Source of the DNA: Exobasidium rhododendri
Taxonomy: Eukaryota; Basidiomycota; Exobasidiomycetes; Exobasidiales; Exobasidiaceae
DNA length: 64,000 bases
Direction: 5' to 3'
Assembly: GCA_026210745.1 (NCBI GenBank)
Contig: CP110630.1
Span: 5,084,001-5,148,000, forward strand
Positions 44,001 to 55,623 of this stretch are shown here, piece after piece. The notes under the pieces are model-generated. The model saw only the letters and a program-made list of their open reading frames with translations, made no database searches and was not told the origin of the DNA. How positions within the stretch are numbered: the first letter of the stretch is position 1; every line of letters begins with the position of its first letter. The translations under genes were made by a program, and so were the position numbers.

Positions 44001-44830
44001 ATTTCCTACGCATGTGTCTTTCTCCTCAAGCTGACACGACCGACGTTTGCAAATTATGTCGACGAGGAGAACGTCTTGACGATTGTGACAGAAGGAGCAG
44101 AACTGTTGGAGAGCGTAGCGATGAATAGAACGCACACCCCTGCACTCTATGCGTCTTTCTTGAGAGCCTTGCTTCAATCGAGACAGGACAGGACGACGAC
44201 CAATCGAAGTGGAGCGACGACTCCCCATCGCAGTAGAGCAGCCTCGCCCTTGACAGGCGTCGACCTTGATCACTCTCCTGCGGAAAAGTACGACGAAGAA
44301 ATGACTGAAGATGTCCCACCACCGACGACTTCCAACACGATGCCAGCGGGTGTGTTCAGTAGCATCGTTGGGTCGTTGGGTGGAAACAACGGCACGAGTC
44401 TCACGGCAGAGCAAGCTGCAATGCTCTACAACTACCATGATGCATCTGCTAGTAGTGTGAATCAAAACGGCCATATCGTCACCGGCAGTAGCGGCTTTCC
44501 CATTGACCATCTCCTGAATGAGTCTTTCTGGGGCTCACTTCTTCCTCCTGGTTTTGGTGGGCCGCTCGATGGCTTGGCTACTGGAAGTGTAGATATGTTC
44601 CCCAGTCAATTTGGAGGCGGAGGAACGGCGAGCATGATGAATAGTAACAACCAAACTCGAGCAAGCAGTCCCAGCATGCTGAACTCGTTTGGACCTAATG
44701 TGAGTCGTGATACATCATCCCCTGTGCACCTTTTCCGTGTAAGGGAAATCGCTAATGTTCCTTCCCCTCCTCCCCGCCCCGTTCGATCCAACAGGTCTCC
44801 TTTGACTTCTCGGCTGGCTCTCTATCCTAA
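41097..44830 (+). CDS. C6 zinc-cluster transcription factor (fungal-specific TF domain)
   Basis: Exons 41097-44699 and 44795-44830, phase 0, 1212 aa; the unspliced frame would instead end at 44855 with an unrelated tail. Residues near 165-191 form the Zn2Cys6 cluster, ACKNCRRLKMRC then PPCDRCKHTNHAC (spacing 2-6-8-2-6), followed by a basic linker (RGKRSGKNQR) and a short coiled coil. The middle-homology region is about 545-1010 (LELFQIYFHHCSQHLLLLDP, FLFTVVCTIAAKFYTKRPEL, LLTLWNTPAERFEEDKTWLF, GVAIRMATDLNLHRKS). An Asp run of 15 residues lies before the zinc cluster. Nuclear regulator, target genes unknown. The spliced end reads VSFDFSAGSLS. Confidence 0.92.
41367..41411 (+). repeat. GAT/GAC trinucleotide repeat encoding 15 Asp
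   Basis: In-frame microsatellite inside the C6 transcription factor, followed by a Glu-rich patch. Likely length-variable among strains; may act as an acidic activation segment. Confidence 0.85.
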
Positions 44831-45188
44831 AGCAGCACGAACGCATGTATTGTAATACCACAGCCGACATGGCCAATGCCATATACCTCTTACCTTCGCT
44901 CATAACTCGATGATAATCTTCAGTCTGTGTCATGGTGTAAACATTCTCACTCCTTTCGTATTTTAGCAGTATTCAAAGCTCACGGTAGAGGCGCGTCGTC
45001 GTTCTTTTTTAAGAGTATGTGCGCTCCGACCCGATCGGAATGGCCGGTCTGAGTTCCCCGTCATAAATTGTAATCGTTGCGGGGAGTGTCAATCTTCTCA
45101 TCTCAGGAGTGTCAACCTTCTCAGCTCATCTCTACCACTGTAGAACACGGAATAGACAGCGCACGTACTCAGCACACCAAACCGAACA
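44831..45188. other. intergenic, factor 3' end and thiolase promoter
   Basis: About 360 bp. Contains an imperfect repeat TCAATCTTCTCATCTCA / TCAACCTTCTCAGCTCA (about 45089-45130) in the thiolase leader. Nothing else supported. Confidence 0.4.
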
Positions 45189-46673
45189 ATGGCTGCATTT
45201 CGACCAACGATGGTCGCGCGAAGCGGCTTGCAGAACATCCTCAAGAAACGATCAGACGATGTCGTCTTTACAACTGCATTACGAACACCCATCGCTAGGC
45301 TAGGGAAAGGGTTCAAGCACGCAGTGAGTCAAGTTGTTGCTTTGAAGGAATTTACCTGTACTGATGCCACAAACCTCACTCTGTACCCCACTAGTATCCT
45401 GAGGAGCTACTGGCATTCGTGCTAGAAAAGACAAGGGAACGACTGGAGAGGAAGGGGGTAGACATCAAAATTATTGAGGATATTTGCACAGGTACCGTCT
45501 TGATGGAATTAGGAGGAGCAAAGAGTGGAAGACTGGCCGCCTTGCATGCTGGTATGCCCGTGGAAAGTGCATTCTAGTGAGTGATGAATGCTTAGCCTTC
45601 TTTCTCCTCGTCCACGAATAATGCTCACACGGTTCTCTACTCCCACAGTACTGTCAATCGGCAGTGTGCTTCGTCATTACAGTCGATCACGAACATTGCA
45701 AATTCGATCAAGACTGGTGAAATCGCTTGTGGTATAGCAGCCGGCACCGAAAGTATGACCCGAGACTGGGAAACAAAAGCGATTCCTGTCAAGATTTCAC
45801 CGGACATGAAGAATTCAGCAAGTAAACAAGCAAGAGATTGTCTTATGGCGATGGGACTGACATCGGAGAATGTTGCCGAAAGATGGAACATTGGTCGAGA
45901 AAGACAAGATGCATTTGCTGCGCAAAGTCAACAGAGAGCGGAAGCAGCACAGAAAGACGGTCGACTAGCAAGTGATATCGAGCCCATCAACGTTCGTTGG
46001 ATCGAAGAGGATGGTACAGTATCGTCAAGGCTGGTGGAATTGGATGAAGGTGTTCGACCCGGCACCACTGCCGAGAAGCTGGCAAAATTGAAGCCAGCTT
46101 TCAAGACAAACGGAACCTCTACGGGTGGTAACTCGAGTCAGGTCTCCGATGGAGCAGTAGCGCTGACAATGGCAAGAAGGGACGTCGCAGAAGCAGCTGG
46201 AATGGAGATTCTAGGACGATGGATAGGCACTGCTACCATGGGGGTCGAGCCAGAGGTGATGGGTGAGTAGTAGATCATTATAGGTCACACGCCTAGGCAA
46301 ATCTATGCTTTAAAGCACCTTACCTGACAATCCTTTCTTCTTGTTCGCGAACTACTAAGGAATTGGACCGGCAATGGCAACACCCAAGCTGCTCAAGCGA
46401 TTCGGATTGGAGCCAAAGGACATTGATCTTTGGGAGCTCAACGAAGCTTTTGCTTCCCAGGCTCTCATGACGATTGATTACCTTGGCATTGACGAAGCGC
46501 AAGTGAACGTCAAAGGCGGTGCTATTGCGCTCGGTCATCCACTGGGAGCGTCAGGAGGACGATTGGTGACAAGCTTGTTAAATGAACTTAGAAGAACAGG
46601 AAAGCAGACCGGAGTGGCCACTCTGTGTTGCGGAACAGGCTACGGCAAAGCGAGCTTGATTGTAGCAGAGTGA
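45189..46673 (+). CDS. POT1: 3-ketoacyl-CoA thiolase, peroxisomal type
   Basis: Exons 45189-45323, 45395-45576, 45649-46262, 46360-46673; joins keep phase 0, 2 and 1; 414 aa. Thiolase family throughout: [20 protein letters not shown], the acylated Cys in [47 protein letters not shown], then [11 protein letters not shown], the His in [16 protein letters not shown], and the second Cys in [13 protein letters not shown]. The sequence follows the ACAA1/Pot1 group more than acetoacetyl-CoA thiolases. Last step of fatty-acid beta-oxidation: 3-ketoacyl-CoA plus CoA to acetyl-CoA and a shortened acyl-CoA. I do not see a clean PTS2 in the N-terminal 30 residues, and the C-terminus (VAE) is not PTS1, so the import route is unclear. 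Confidence 0.92.
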
Positions 46674-46818
46674 TTGAATCCCAAATTGAATACAAGAAAA
46701 AGGAGAGGAGAGGGGATGAGTTGGGAAGGGATGGGATGTTTCTTACTCAAGGCTTCTCATTCCTACATCGGTGCACATCCAAAGCAGCATTTTTCCGACA
46801 AAATTATACTATTACATT

Positions 46819-49182
46819 TCAATGCTTGATGCGTGCGACGAGATCTTTGAGGCTGAAACGACCCCCCTTGTGCTTTGCATGCTCTGGCCGCCCATCACTA
46901 GATTGAGCATGTTGACTTAAGTTTACCAAGAGGTTGTTCCTTTGTCCACTTCCATTGCCAAGAGTGATTGGTTTGGAGCCGATAGTGCTTGATCTCTTCA
47001 AATTGGCCCCTCCGTTGCTGGAGCCGTCTTTTCGACGAACAGAGGTGGAGGAAGATCGTCCGAGTTTGTCTCCTCTTCTTGGTGTGCTTGTTCCTGAGAC
47101 ACTTACTTCGGTTATAGCCGTCGAAGGCACTTCTGCGATATCTTCGAGTGTTGTTGAATGGGAAAAGCGAGGTGAAGGTGTTCGTGTCGTGGCATGGCCC
47201 GACCAAGAAGCTCTATTTCCTACAACGTTTGCAGTGTGAACTGGAATGCCTAGAGCTATCTCTCTCCGCATGAGCAAGGAGGGAGAGGGATGTCGATGTT
47301 CTCGAGTCTTCTCCTCTTCGAGCTCTTCCTTTGATGGTGACATCACCTTCTTTTTTAGTGCAGGGGAGGCACTCTGATCTCTCTGCGGCGTAGATCCTCC
47401 TGTTGCATCGCTTTGCACAAGTGAGATGCCATGATCGGACAACCTTCGAGGAACAGTGAATGGCCGTACCACAGTGTCTTTGACAGCACCCATCGGTCTA
47501 GTACTGTCCTTTTTGATGTCGGCAGCTACAGTGGCAGGGCTTCTACTATTTGATCTTTGTAAGCTGGCTCTCTTTTCGATTCTGTCCGCCTCCTCCAACT
47601 GTCGCATCATCGCTCTAGCACCTCCACCACCTGACCAAAGCCCAGAAGAACTATCATTGCTGAGACTTTTCATCTCCGATCTACTCTGCTTCGCTCTTTC
47701 GTCTTCTTTTCGTTGTCTGTACTCTTGCTCAACTTCTTTCTTTAGCTCAGAATCAATCGCCTCTGTCGGTATCTTAGTTGGTGCTGGCTCTCTCTTCTTG
47801 TATACGACATTTCCGCCCTTGCGGTCCGCTTCGTCAGTCTTGATGTCCCGTATCACTGCTGCAGATTTTCCTCCCTCCTCCTCCTCTTCGCCTCGTACCC
47901 AGCTGGGCACCTTCGATTTGCCCTTTGACAATTGCAGCTCTTCTACTTTCCGATCTGCTAGGTACTTCTTCCGTGCTGACCTCGTCCAAGGAGGAGAATA
48001 AGCTGTGAAAATAAAATGTCGTCTCATAGTCAGTGACACCTTTGCTGTCTCGTCCAATCAATCATATAATGACTCACATTGAGATAGAGCAGCTACCATG
48101 AGCTGCTCGCAATGAGGGCATACGCAATCTTGATTCAAGTCCTCCTCGCTGTCATCATCGTCTTCAACGTCGTCATCTTCGTCATTTTTGGTTTCACCTT
48201 CTTCTCTCCAATTCAATACTGCTGGGCCTGCACCTTCTTCCGCTATTGGTGAGCAAACTACTTCGACCACTGCAGGCACTCTCAATCCTGTAACCTCTTC
48301 TGCGCCATCTCTTCCCAACTTTTGCGTACTTTCCACTCCAGGTGTGTCAACATCACTCAAGTCCTTGTATGCACTGAAGGAAAGCGGTTTCCTCACTGCG
48401 ATCGGCTTGGTTATGCTCACACCAGAGTCAAAAAAGCTTTGCTGGGAGGTGGAAGCGACTGGCAGGTCAGGCGAAAGATCGGAAGCCAGGCTCGTTATGG
48501 GTGAGATCGACGCATTCGGAGGCGGAGGCGAGATGAGCTTACGTCGGAGCTTTTCCGACGAGCGTAAAGAGGTCGATGACGATGATGGTGATGATGATGA
48601 TGACGCTGCTAAGGTTCTATCGGTAGGAAGAGAGGTTGTGGATGCGGGATTCTTATTGATAGGAAGGGATGGTGACAGTGTTTTTGATTTCCTTTCATGG
48701 GATGGAATGGTGCTATTGCTGACGCTGATGCTTTTCTTCAAGTTGGTGGTAGCCGTACCCTTCTCCTCGGCGTCATGACTTCTTAGGAACACGCCAAGCC
48801 TACTATGTCTCTTCTTCACAGTGCTCCCTGCTGCCCTTTGCTTCCGAATGTCTTCCGTTAGCGCATCCTCGTACGCATCTGAGGTGGGACTGGCATAGTA
48901 TCGTGCACGTCAGACAACATATGTATACTACCGGGGGCGGATACGCGAGCGTGCGGTAAATGGCGTCCTGGCCTCTACGCTGCATCGAGTATCCGTTACC
49001 ACTCACATGATCTGACACTTGCTCGCAAAAGACACACGCCGGATCTCTTTGCTCTGAAAGAAGTCGCCCATTCGTGGACGTCAGCAGAGATGTCTGAGTA
49101 GAAGCGGATGATGTTGTCCTATCCCTGGCGCCAGTGCCTGGTGATTCTACAGAATATAAAGTTTGAGGTACAGTAGTTGTAA
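46819..49182 (-). CDS. Ser/Lys-rich protein with Cys pairs, unknown function (5' end unresolved)
   Basis: Exons as read: about 49182-49007 (upstream limit and start codon not found), about 48878-48078, and 48002-46819. The last join (phase 1, ALSQ to SYSPPWTR) is firm; the first has several possible splice sites. Visible features: a CVFCEQ pair near the N-terminus and a CVCPHCEQLM pair at the end of exon 2, which could form one zinc site; a long acidic run (NDEDDDVEDDDDSEEDLN); a Pro-Trp-rich motif (SYSPPWTRSARKKYL) followed by charged helices with many Lys/Glu; and a Ser-rich end closing in FSLKDLVARIKH. No recognised family. The first coding exon probably lies in 49183-49402, close to the divergent haem gene. 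Confidence 0.6.
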
Positions 49183-49402
49183 CTAAGGGTCGAGGCCATA
49201 ATCGTTTCTATTTTGCCGGATTCCCAGTCCCTCGCACTGATTAGGAAGGCGTAGCTGGATACTTTATATTGTGTCATTACAAATCCTACATCGTGAAGTC
49301 TATTCTCTTCAAGGCACGCTCGCACGGCCCTGCTCTGTCTACGACTAATTAGATAGAAAATCCAGAGGAGCGCGAAGATGATGTTCGATTTCTTAAGCAG
49401 TC

Positions 49403-51361
49403 ATGTTGAAGAGAGCATTCAAGTACCCACAGAAACTCGCCTGTCAGAGACGGTCTTTACACAATGGTATTTCATCGTCCACCTCTACATCAGACGCCAA
49501 TGGAAGATCGATTGCAGTGGTCGGTGCAGGGTTAGCCGGACTCACCCTGACCCTCCATCTAGCTCGCCACCTGTCGCCCAGTCCGAAATATCGCATCGTC
49601 CTCTATGATGCTGATCAACGAGTAGGCGGATGGGTCAGGAGCGACAGGCTATCTGTGAAAGGAAAAGACAAGGAGAAGAAACTGGGATCTGAAGTGGACA
49701 GAGCAGCATCCGCCTTGCTAGAGGCAGGTCCGAGGAGCATTCGACCGGTGGGGCTGCCGGGATTTGTCATGCTTGATCTTGTGAGACTGGGAAGATGTAA
49801 ACTTCTTGAAATTCTACTGATTCCCTTGCACTTTCCTCCCTCGTCCACTAATCGCATAGATTAAATCACTGGGTCTGTCTAGTGAATTGATCTGCGTTAA
49901 TAAGTCGCACGCATCGGCTAAGAATAGATTCTTGTACTACGCCGGCAAAATCCACCTTTTACCCAGCTCGATTGGGAAGGCGCTGCGGACGATGACGCTT
50001 GATCGAAATCACCCTCTCTCCAAAGGCAAGATCCCAAGCACCCTATTCAGAGGTCTATTTAAGCCGAAGGAGAAGAGGCTGAAGAGTGACAAATGGGCCG
50101 ACGAGAGCGTCGAAAGCTTTCTGACTCGAAGGATGGGCAAGGAAGGAAGCTCTTCACTGCCCTTGCTAGACTACGTTGGATCGGCCGTATTGCATGGCAT
50201 ATATGCTGCTGATGCTTCCAAATTGAGCGTACGTAGTATCTTTGGATTTCTCTGGACTGCCAACGTCATTCATGGAAGCCCAGCAAGAGCCATCCTTCCC
50301 TCTTTCATGAACATGCAGCATAAGTCGTTGGATAAATTGGCAAACGTAGAGGGAGACGAGAGCGCTCGCTTAGAGTTGACCAAAGCGCAAAGGCTGGAGA
50401 AGGAGACCAAAGCTGCAAGAGAAAGCCTTGGTGAGGAGTTCCTTCGTGAGATGGAGCAAATCAGTGTCGTTAGCTTTCCAGATGGTATTCAGACGCTGAC
50501 GAATGCGATGAGGAAGGAATGTCAAGAGAGAGGAGTGATCATCAAGACGGGAGCCAGCGTCGAAGGGATCGATCTGGCAGAAGAAAGAGTAGAAGTGAGT
50601 TGATATCGCCTATCCCCTGCTTTGCTTTGGACTGATTGAACTCACTGATTGCCCCTCTTAAGGTCAAGACTGCTGATGGCGTAGAAAGGTTCGACCGAGT
50701 CGTCTCCGCTATACCCTCTTCGACGTTGGAGAAGCTACTACAAGGTACATCGTTGCCCAATCTGACTTACAACCCTTCCTCTACCGTGGCAGTTCTCAAC
50801 CTTGCGATACCGGCTTCTTCCGCTATCGAGATACCACTTGGCTTTGGCTACCTCGTCCCTCGAGCGTGCGCGAAGGAAGGGGACAATCCCATGGGACTAT
50901 TAGGTGTCGTCTTTGACTCCGTCGCAGTGCCGGGTCAGGATGACTGCAGCAAGCTTACCATGATGTCTGGAGGTCCATTTTGGAAGAAAGGCTTTGGTGT
51001 GCATGATCTACTATCGACAGGTCAAGAAGCTGCTTTTATTGATGAAGCCCTTTCTCTTGTTGCCAAGCATTTGTCGTTAGACGTGAACTTGCTCAAAGAT
51101 GAAAGTACGTTGAAAAGACTGACACTGCAAAAGGACTGCATCGTCACGTACGCACCTGGTCACCTCGGTCGAATGGATCAACTAGACATTGCTTTACAGC
51201 ACCAAAAGAATTTGACAGTCATCGGCGCTTCATATACTGGTGTCTCCTTGAATGACTGTGTTCTCTATGCCACTCGGACAGCAAAGCGGATAGTGGCGAG
51301 CGAAATGAACGAGGGGAAGAGGGCTGGCGTCACTGGTCTGGAAGAGCTCGTCCGAGAATAG
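49403..51361 (+). CDS. HEM14: protoporphyrinogen oxidase
   Basis: Exons 49403-49780, 49860-50594, 50663-51361, all phase 0; 603 aa (yeast Hem14 is 539). The N-terminus (MLKRAFKYPQKLACQRRSLH) is a plausible mitochondrial presequence. A FAD-binding Rossmann motif follows (IAVVGAGLAGLTLTLHLAR), then YDADQRVGGWVRSD, LLEAGPRSIRP, FLYYAGKIHLLPSS, and near the end APGHLGRMDQLDIAL and LTVIGASYTGVSLNDCVL, the conserved C-terminal FAD contact region. Oxidises protoporphyrinogen IX to protoporphyrin IX, the penultimate haem step, on the inner mitochondrial membrane. Shares a promoter region with the divergent unknown gene. Confidence 0.93.
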
Positions 51362-51548
51362 GCGCTTTCAGTCGCTCCAACAATTGTACTGCTACATCAT
51401 AATTCATTGCAACCTTCTCAGGTGTCGTCGTGACATCAGACGGTATTTTTCGGAAAGCAATGGCGGGCGGGATGGTATGGGTGGAGATATTTGGTACAAA
51501 TACAATGGTCACAACAATGCAAGGTATAAGGATCTGTTCGAGGGTGCT

Positions 51549-53475
51549 TTATTCGTCTTCACTTTCTTCTGGTCTTCTCGGAGATTGGCTGGACTGCCCC
51601 TCTTCGACCTCAGCGGCATATATCGTCTTGGGTTGGGTCGTACTGTACGCGGCAGTCCACTTGGGGTCTTTTTCTGATTCGGTGGCGTACTTCAGTAGTG
51701 CTCTGGGGAGGACAAGAAAAGGAAAGGGACAGTCAGCGTCCTTGCACCTTCTACTTCGTCGCTCTAATGACAGTCTCGGTAACTCACTCTCTAGGATCCT
51801 GACTTCTAGAATTGTCACGAAAGAGGTTTTGGACCATGTGTTGAGTGGCAGCTGCTCCAATTCTGCCGCCTTTGCCTGGCCCATCCATAGGTCTTTCTGG
51901 AATTCGACTGATCTTTGGATCTTGTCTCATCTTTTCTAATTTCCTCTTCTTTGCCTGTGCGCTCATACCTTGACCTCGACTTGCCGCATCAACGGCACCC
52001 GGCGTGATGATGGGTCCTTGCTGATCTTCTCCCATCCAGATATCGTCGCCTTTGGGCCTGATCCTTGCTTTCTTACCTACACACAGTAATGCTCCTCGAG
52101 AGGATTGGTGAGGCGAGTAGAACAGATGAACCGATCCACTGGACGTCGATGCAAATAGCTGATTGATTTTTGGCTGCCAGTGAAGCTTGATGATACTACT
52201 ATTAGCGTCATCCTCAAGTTCGATTCGCTTCAGAGAGCTTAGATTGGATCGTGACATGACCTCGATGGCTCCTGATTTCGTTACCGGCCCATGACCACTA
52301 AAGTCGTCATTCGTACCGACTCGAACGACAGAAGTGCCAGTCAAAAGAGAGGTCTCATCTAGACTGAAGATGACACTAGTTTGTGCAAACGAATTCGGTA
52401 GGCCATCTCGACTTGCTAGAGGCTTTTTGAAATTTCGTATGTCCCATAATTTGACTGTCTCGTCCCCGCCCCGTGTAGCTAGCGTTCTACCGTCTCTGGA
52501 GAAGCACAAAGAGCTCGTTTCTGTGTTCCTCTCATGCGCTCCTTCTATCGTCGAGTTTGGTCTGCTGTATGTTCCGCTAGTACTCCACAGATGCAGTGCA
52601 CCGTCTAGACAGCCTGCAGCCAACATCTTACCATCATGACTGAAGCCAGCACAGGTCACTTTTGTTCTCGTACCCCTCTCCTTGCTCTTGACAACAACCA
52701 CTGTCTGCTGTTTGAGCTTATTCTCAGCATCCCACAGTCGTATGGTGCTATCTGCACTGGCTGTAGCAAATACATTCTTGCTCGTCGGATGCCAAAAGCA
52801 GGCAGTCAACTCGGCAACGTGGCCCGCTGTATTCTTCATGTCGCGAATGTAAACATCACCCTTCTTGTATGTGCTGACTTCAATTCCTTCTCGATCATAC
52901 AACTTTGCTGTCGCTGTTCCTGTGGCTACTAGTAGATTATCTCCGGAAGGTGACCAAGCCAAGTCGTGCACCAGGTGCGATTCAAAAGGTTCCACCGTCT
53001 TAAAAGGTTTAAAAGACTGCGACATGCCTCCGAAGTCCCAAAGCTTAAATTCGTAGTCGTATGATCCAGTAGCGATTCTTGCTCCTGCAGCGTCCACTGC
53101 TAATGCCGATATGGCCTTCTTGTGATCTGACAATTGTACCTTCTCTTCCATCGGAATATTTGCAGTGATGTCCACCTCTTCTGGCTCTGGTCCAAAATCT
53201 ACTTCGCCATCATCGTCTTCCTCTTCACTCTGCCGCCCATGCTTTGAGAGGATCGTCTCACTTTCCTGCCGCTCAGCTGCTGTAAGACCGTCGTCATCCA
53301 GATCGTCCTCATTCTGCTCGATTGCATTCTTCCCTTCAACATTGACGATTGAGTGCTGCTGCTGCGCTGATGAAGCTCCTTTGAGTGAGCTGGATGGCAC
53401 ATTCTTCCTCACCGGCTGCTTGCTCTGTTTCCCGAACCCCATAGGCATCAAAGCCCTCAGTGCCTCGTCGTCCAT
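51549..53475 (-). CDS. WDR70: WD-repeat protein WDR70
   Basis: Exons 53475-51788 and 51702-51549, 613 aa. The intron interrupts DPRE|ALLKYA; unspliced, the frame stops after DPRE. The N-terminus begins MDDEALRALMPMGFGKQSK, then an acidic region, then WD repeats from about 115 (LSDHKKAISALAVDAAGARI, GSYDYEFKLWDFGGM, ATASADSTIRLWDAENK, LDGALHLWSTSG, GGDETVKLWDIRNF). The conserved C-terminus includes MSAQAKKRKLEKMRQDPKIS, IPERPMDGPGKGGRIG and DPKWTAAYSTTQPKTIYA. WDR70 homologues act with the CRL4 ubiquitin ligase at double-strand breaks, promoting H2B ubiquitination and end resection, per work in fission yeast and human cells. Confidence 0.93.
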
Positions 53476-54399
53476 GTCAGCGGCAATCGAAGCCCAAGCG
53501 AGGAGGGTTGATTAAAAAAGAGGTATCCGACAGCCTTAGTATAGCTTCAGGCAAGTGTGCCGCGCTGGGCCCAAAATGCCAAAGCCATGCTGATCACGTG
53601 CCGGAGAAAAATACCATTCCCCCAGATTCTGGAGGAATGGTATTTTCCTTTAATTTCCTCTACCGGTAATCATCTGAATTTAGAGTTGAATGTTTCCCGT
53701 ACTCGCCTCGGTATGAAAATCGACCGCCCACAGACTGCGAGGAAGGCTTGCATGCACGGGGTACGTACAGTGTGATTCATACAGTGCCGGGCCCGGCTCT
53801 TCTTTTTGAAGTGCCAAAGTCCCAGGCCTTGTTGCAGCCATGTCGGGTGCACCATACACCGCTGCCTGTCACCGCAAGGAGATTGTGTTGTGGGACGAGG
53901 GGGGGGAGGCGACGACGTGTGACGACAGGGAGAAAGAAATGCGCCACAATGTAATCCCAAGAAAAACTCCGACACAGGTAAACATCGCGTAATACAATAT
54001 GAACCTCCAAATCTGTATTTGGCATAGCAATCTACCTTGTAGTCAATTATGAATATCTACTCAATGCAGTGTGTGTTTCGCGCACGCGTATGTACCGCAA
54101 CGAGATTCGGTCTAGTCGACGTCTTGCCTTTCCACATTGGGACATGTTCACCTGTCAAACGACGGGTCTCGCATGGGGGGGAAGCGAAGGCGAAAGATAA
54201 AAAGACAGAAGGTGGGAAAGTCAGATGCCCTCCTCCTCTTCCTCTTCTTCTTCCTCTGCTCATCACTCAGTTCTCACCCTTCTCTACCTTTCTCACCCTC
54301 TCCCAACCTCTCTTTGGGCGCTTGTCAGTCTCATAAACTCACTGCTCCGAGCGTACGTCTCCCAGTGTGTTGATCCACTCCATACGATAGACAGTCACA
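53476..54399. promoter_or_regulatory. divergent upstream region, WDR70 / membrane paralogue
   Basis: About 920 bp. Holds the hairpin at 53608-53646, a GCCGGGCCCGGC palindrome near 53788, a G run near 53900, and a pyrimidine-rich leader (54220-54330) before the membrane protein's ATG. No gene supported. Confidence 0.5.
53608..53646. repeat. hairpin-forming inverted repeat
   Basis: Arms AAAATACCATTCC (53608-53620) and GGAATGGTATTTT (53634-53646) pair perfectly over 13 bp; after one mismatch the inner CCAG and CTGG pair around an ATT triloop. About 130 bp upstream of the WDR70 ATG, near its probable promoter. Could be a regulator-binding palindrome or a tiny hairpin element. Confidence 0.7.
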
Positions 54400-55623
54400 A
54401 TGGTCGACCAAGCGTACTGGGCATCGGCGGCTGTCAACACCAAAGTGTTCGAAATTGCCAAGATGTTGGCCTACATGTCCATGGGCTTCTTCGGCTACGA
54501 ATTCCTTCGAACGATAGCCTTTGACTACTCTATCCTGTCTGGCAAGAGTCGTAGAAAATGGCCACATCTCGCTTACTTTGGAGCCAAGTATCTGTTGATC
54601 ACCTACTACATTCAAAATCTCATTTGTCTGTGGACGAAAGACGAGATAAATTGTCAAATCTTTATGGAACTGTTGGAGATGCAGATGGGCTTCGTCGTCG
54701 TGTGCTCGAGCTTCCTGCTTGCTTGTCGGACCGTCTGCGTATACCAAGGGAGCGCAAGAACATGTGTCACGATCATCTTGTCCATCTTCGGACTAGGGCT
54801 TCTAGCTACGTGGATGGTCGGAGTTCAAGACCTTACAATGGTATGGAGTGTCGAAGCTGCCACCGCATACACCAAGGGTGCGTGCGCCTGGACTGCTATC
54901 AGATCAACGTATTGGGTCAAATACGTCGTCACCATCGTCTTTGATCTACTCGTCTTGATTCTCACTACGGTGGGAATAATGCGGATGAACAGCTCGTCTC
55001 GAATTGGAGAAATTCTCATCAAACATGGCTTGATCTACTTTGTCTTTACCTTTTTCATCAACATGGTAGTGACTATCTTGACAGCTTTACAACTTAGTCC
55101 GACGATGTCTACACTTGCCGCTATCCCGCAATCCACCGTGTGTGTCATCTGTTCTACTAGACTATACATCATGCTGGTAGAAGAAGCTCGACCTCGGAAC
55201 AGAGATAGTTACTGTAACTCTGCCACCACAAGCCACCCATCTAGCTTCCTCGGTCAAAGGGGAAGAAGGATATTATCATTCCTCGGTCCAGACGGTCGAA
55301 AGGCGGATGGCGTCATTCCTTTTTCTACCGCATCTCAAGGCAAGACTGACACTCAAAAAAGTCAAGATACCGGTAGTTACGACTACGTCAACACGTTGGA
55401 GAAGGTTTCAACGACCTCTGGCTCGATCATCCATGTGGAACAATCTCTTACCGTGGAGATTGATCCACTCCCCCCACATCTAGTCGATATGATTCCCTTT
55501 GGCAGACGTGGTCAAGCTATCAGCATCTCTTCGGTCGAAGAATTACTGGAAGACAATGCTACCGCAGACGATGTCAGGTCGAACTATCCCAATCTCTTTG
55601 CTGCGCGTGACAACGCTGCCTGA
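54400..55623 (+). CDS. polytopic membrane protein, paralogue A (about 7 TM)
   Basis: Intronless, 407 aa. Roughly seven hydrophobic helices within residues 15-260 (for example MGFVVVCSSFLLACRTV, TIILSIFGLGLLATWMVGV, YVVTIVFDLLVLILTTVGI, LIYFVFTFFINMVVTILTA), then a hydrophilic tail. Conserved with its downstream neighbour: ILSGKSRRKWPHLAYFGAK, CAWTAIRSTYWVKYVVTIVF, LSPTMSTLAAIPQSTVCVIC and a YPNLF motif at the very end. The family is typical of basidiomycetes but without known function to me; a receptor-like or transport role is only a guess. The tail is Ser/Thr rich with an acidic end. Confidence 0.85.
   Translation: MVDQAYWASAAVNTKVFEIAKMLAYMSMGFFGYEFLRTIAFDYSILSGKSRRKWPHLAYFGAKYLLITYYIQNLICLWTKDEINCQIFMELLEMQMGFVVVCSSFLLACRTVCVYQGSARTCVTIILSIFGLGLLATWMVGVQDLTMVWSVEAATAYTKGACAWTAIRSTYWVKYVVTIVFDLLVLILTTVGIMRMNSSSRIGEILIKHGLIYFVFTFFINMVVTILTALQLSPTMSTLAAIPQSTVCVICSTRLYIMLVEEARPRNRDSYCNSATTSHPSSFLGQRGRRILSFLGPDGRKADGVIPFSTASQGKTDTQKSQDTGSYDYVNTLEKVSTTSGSIIHVEQSLTVEIDPLPPHLVDMIPFGRRGQAISISSVEELLEDNATADDVRSNYPNLFAARDNAA

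Noticed and set aside
49119-49325. 68-residue minus-strand frame as first exon of the unknown gene
   Set aside because: It is in a different frame from the downstream exon, and no donor joins it cleanly.
51784-51790. Stop after DPRE as the real WDR70 C-terminus
   Set aside because: GTGAGT directly there, and the next exon continues the conserved ALLKYA...TQPKTIYA end of the family.
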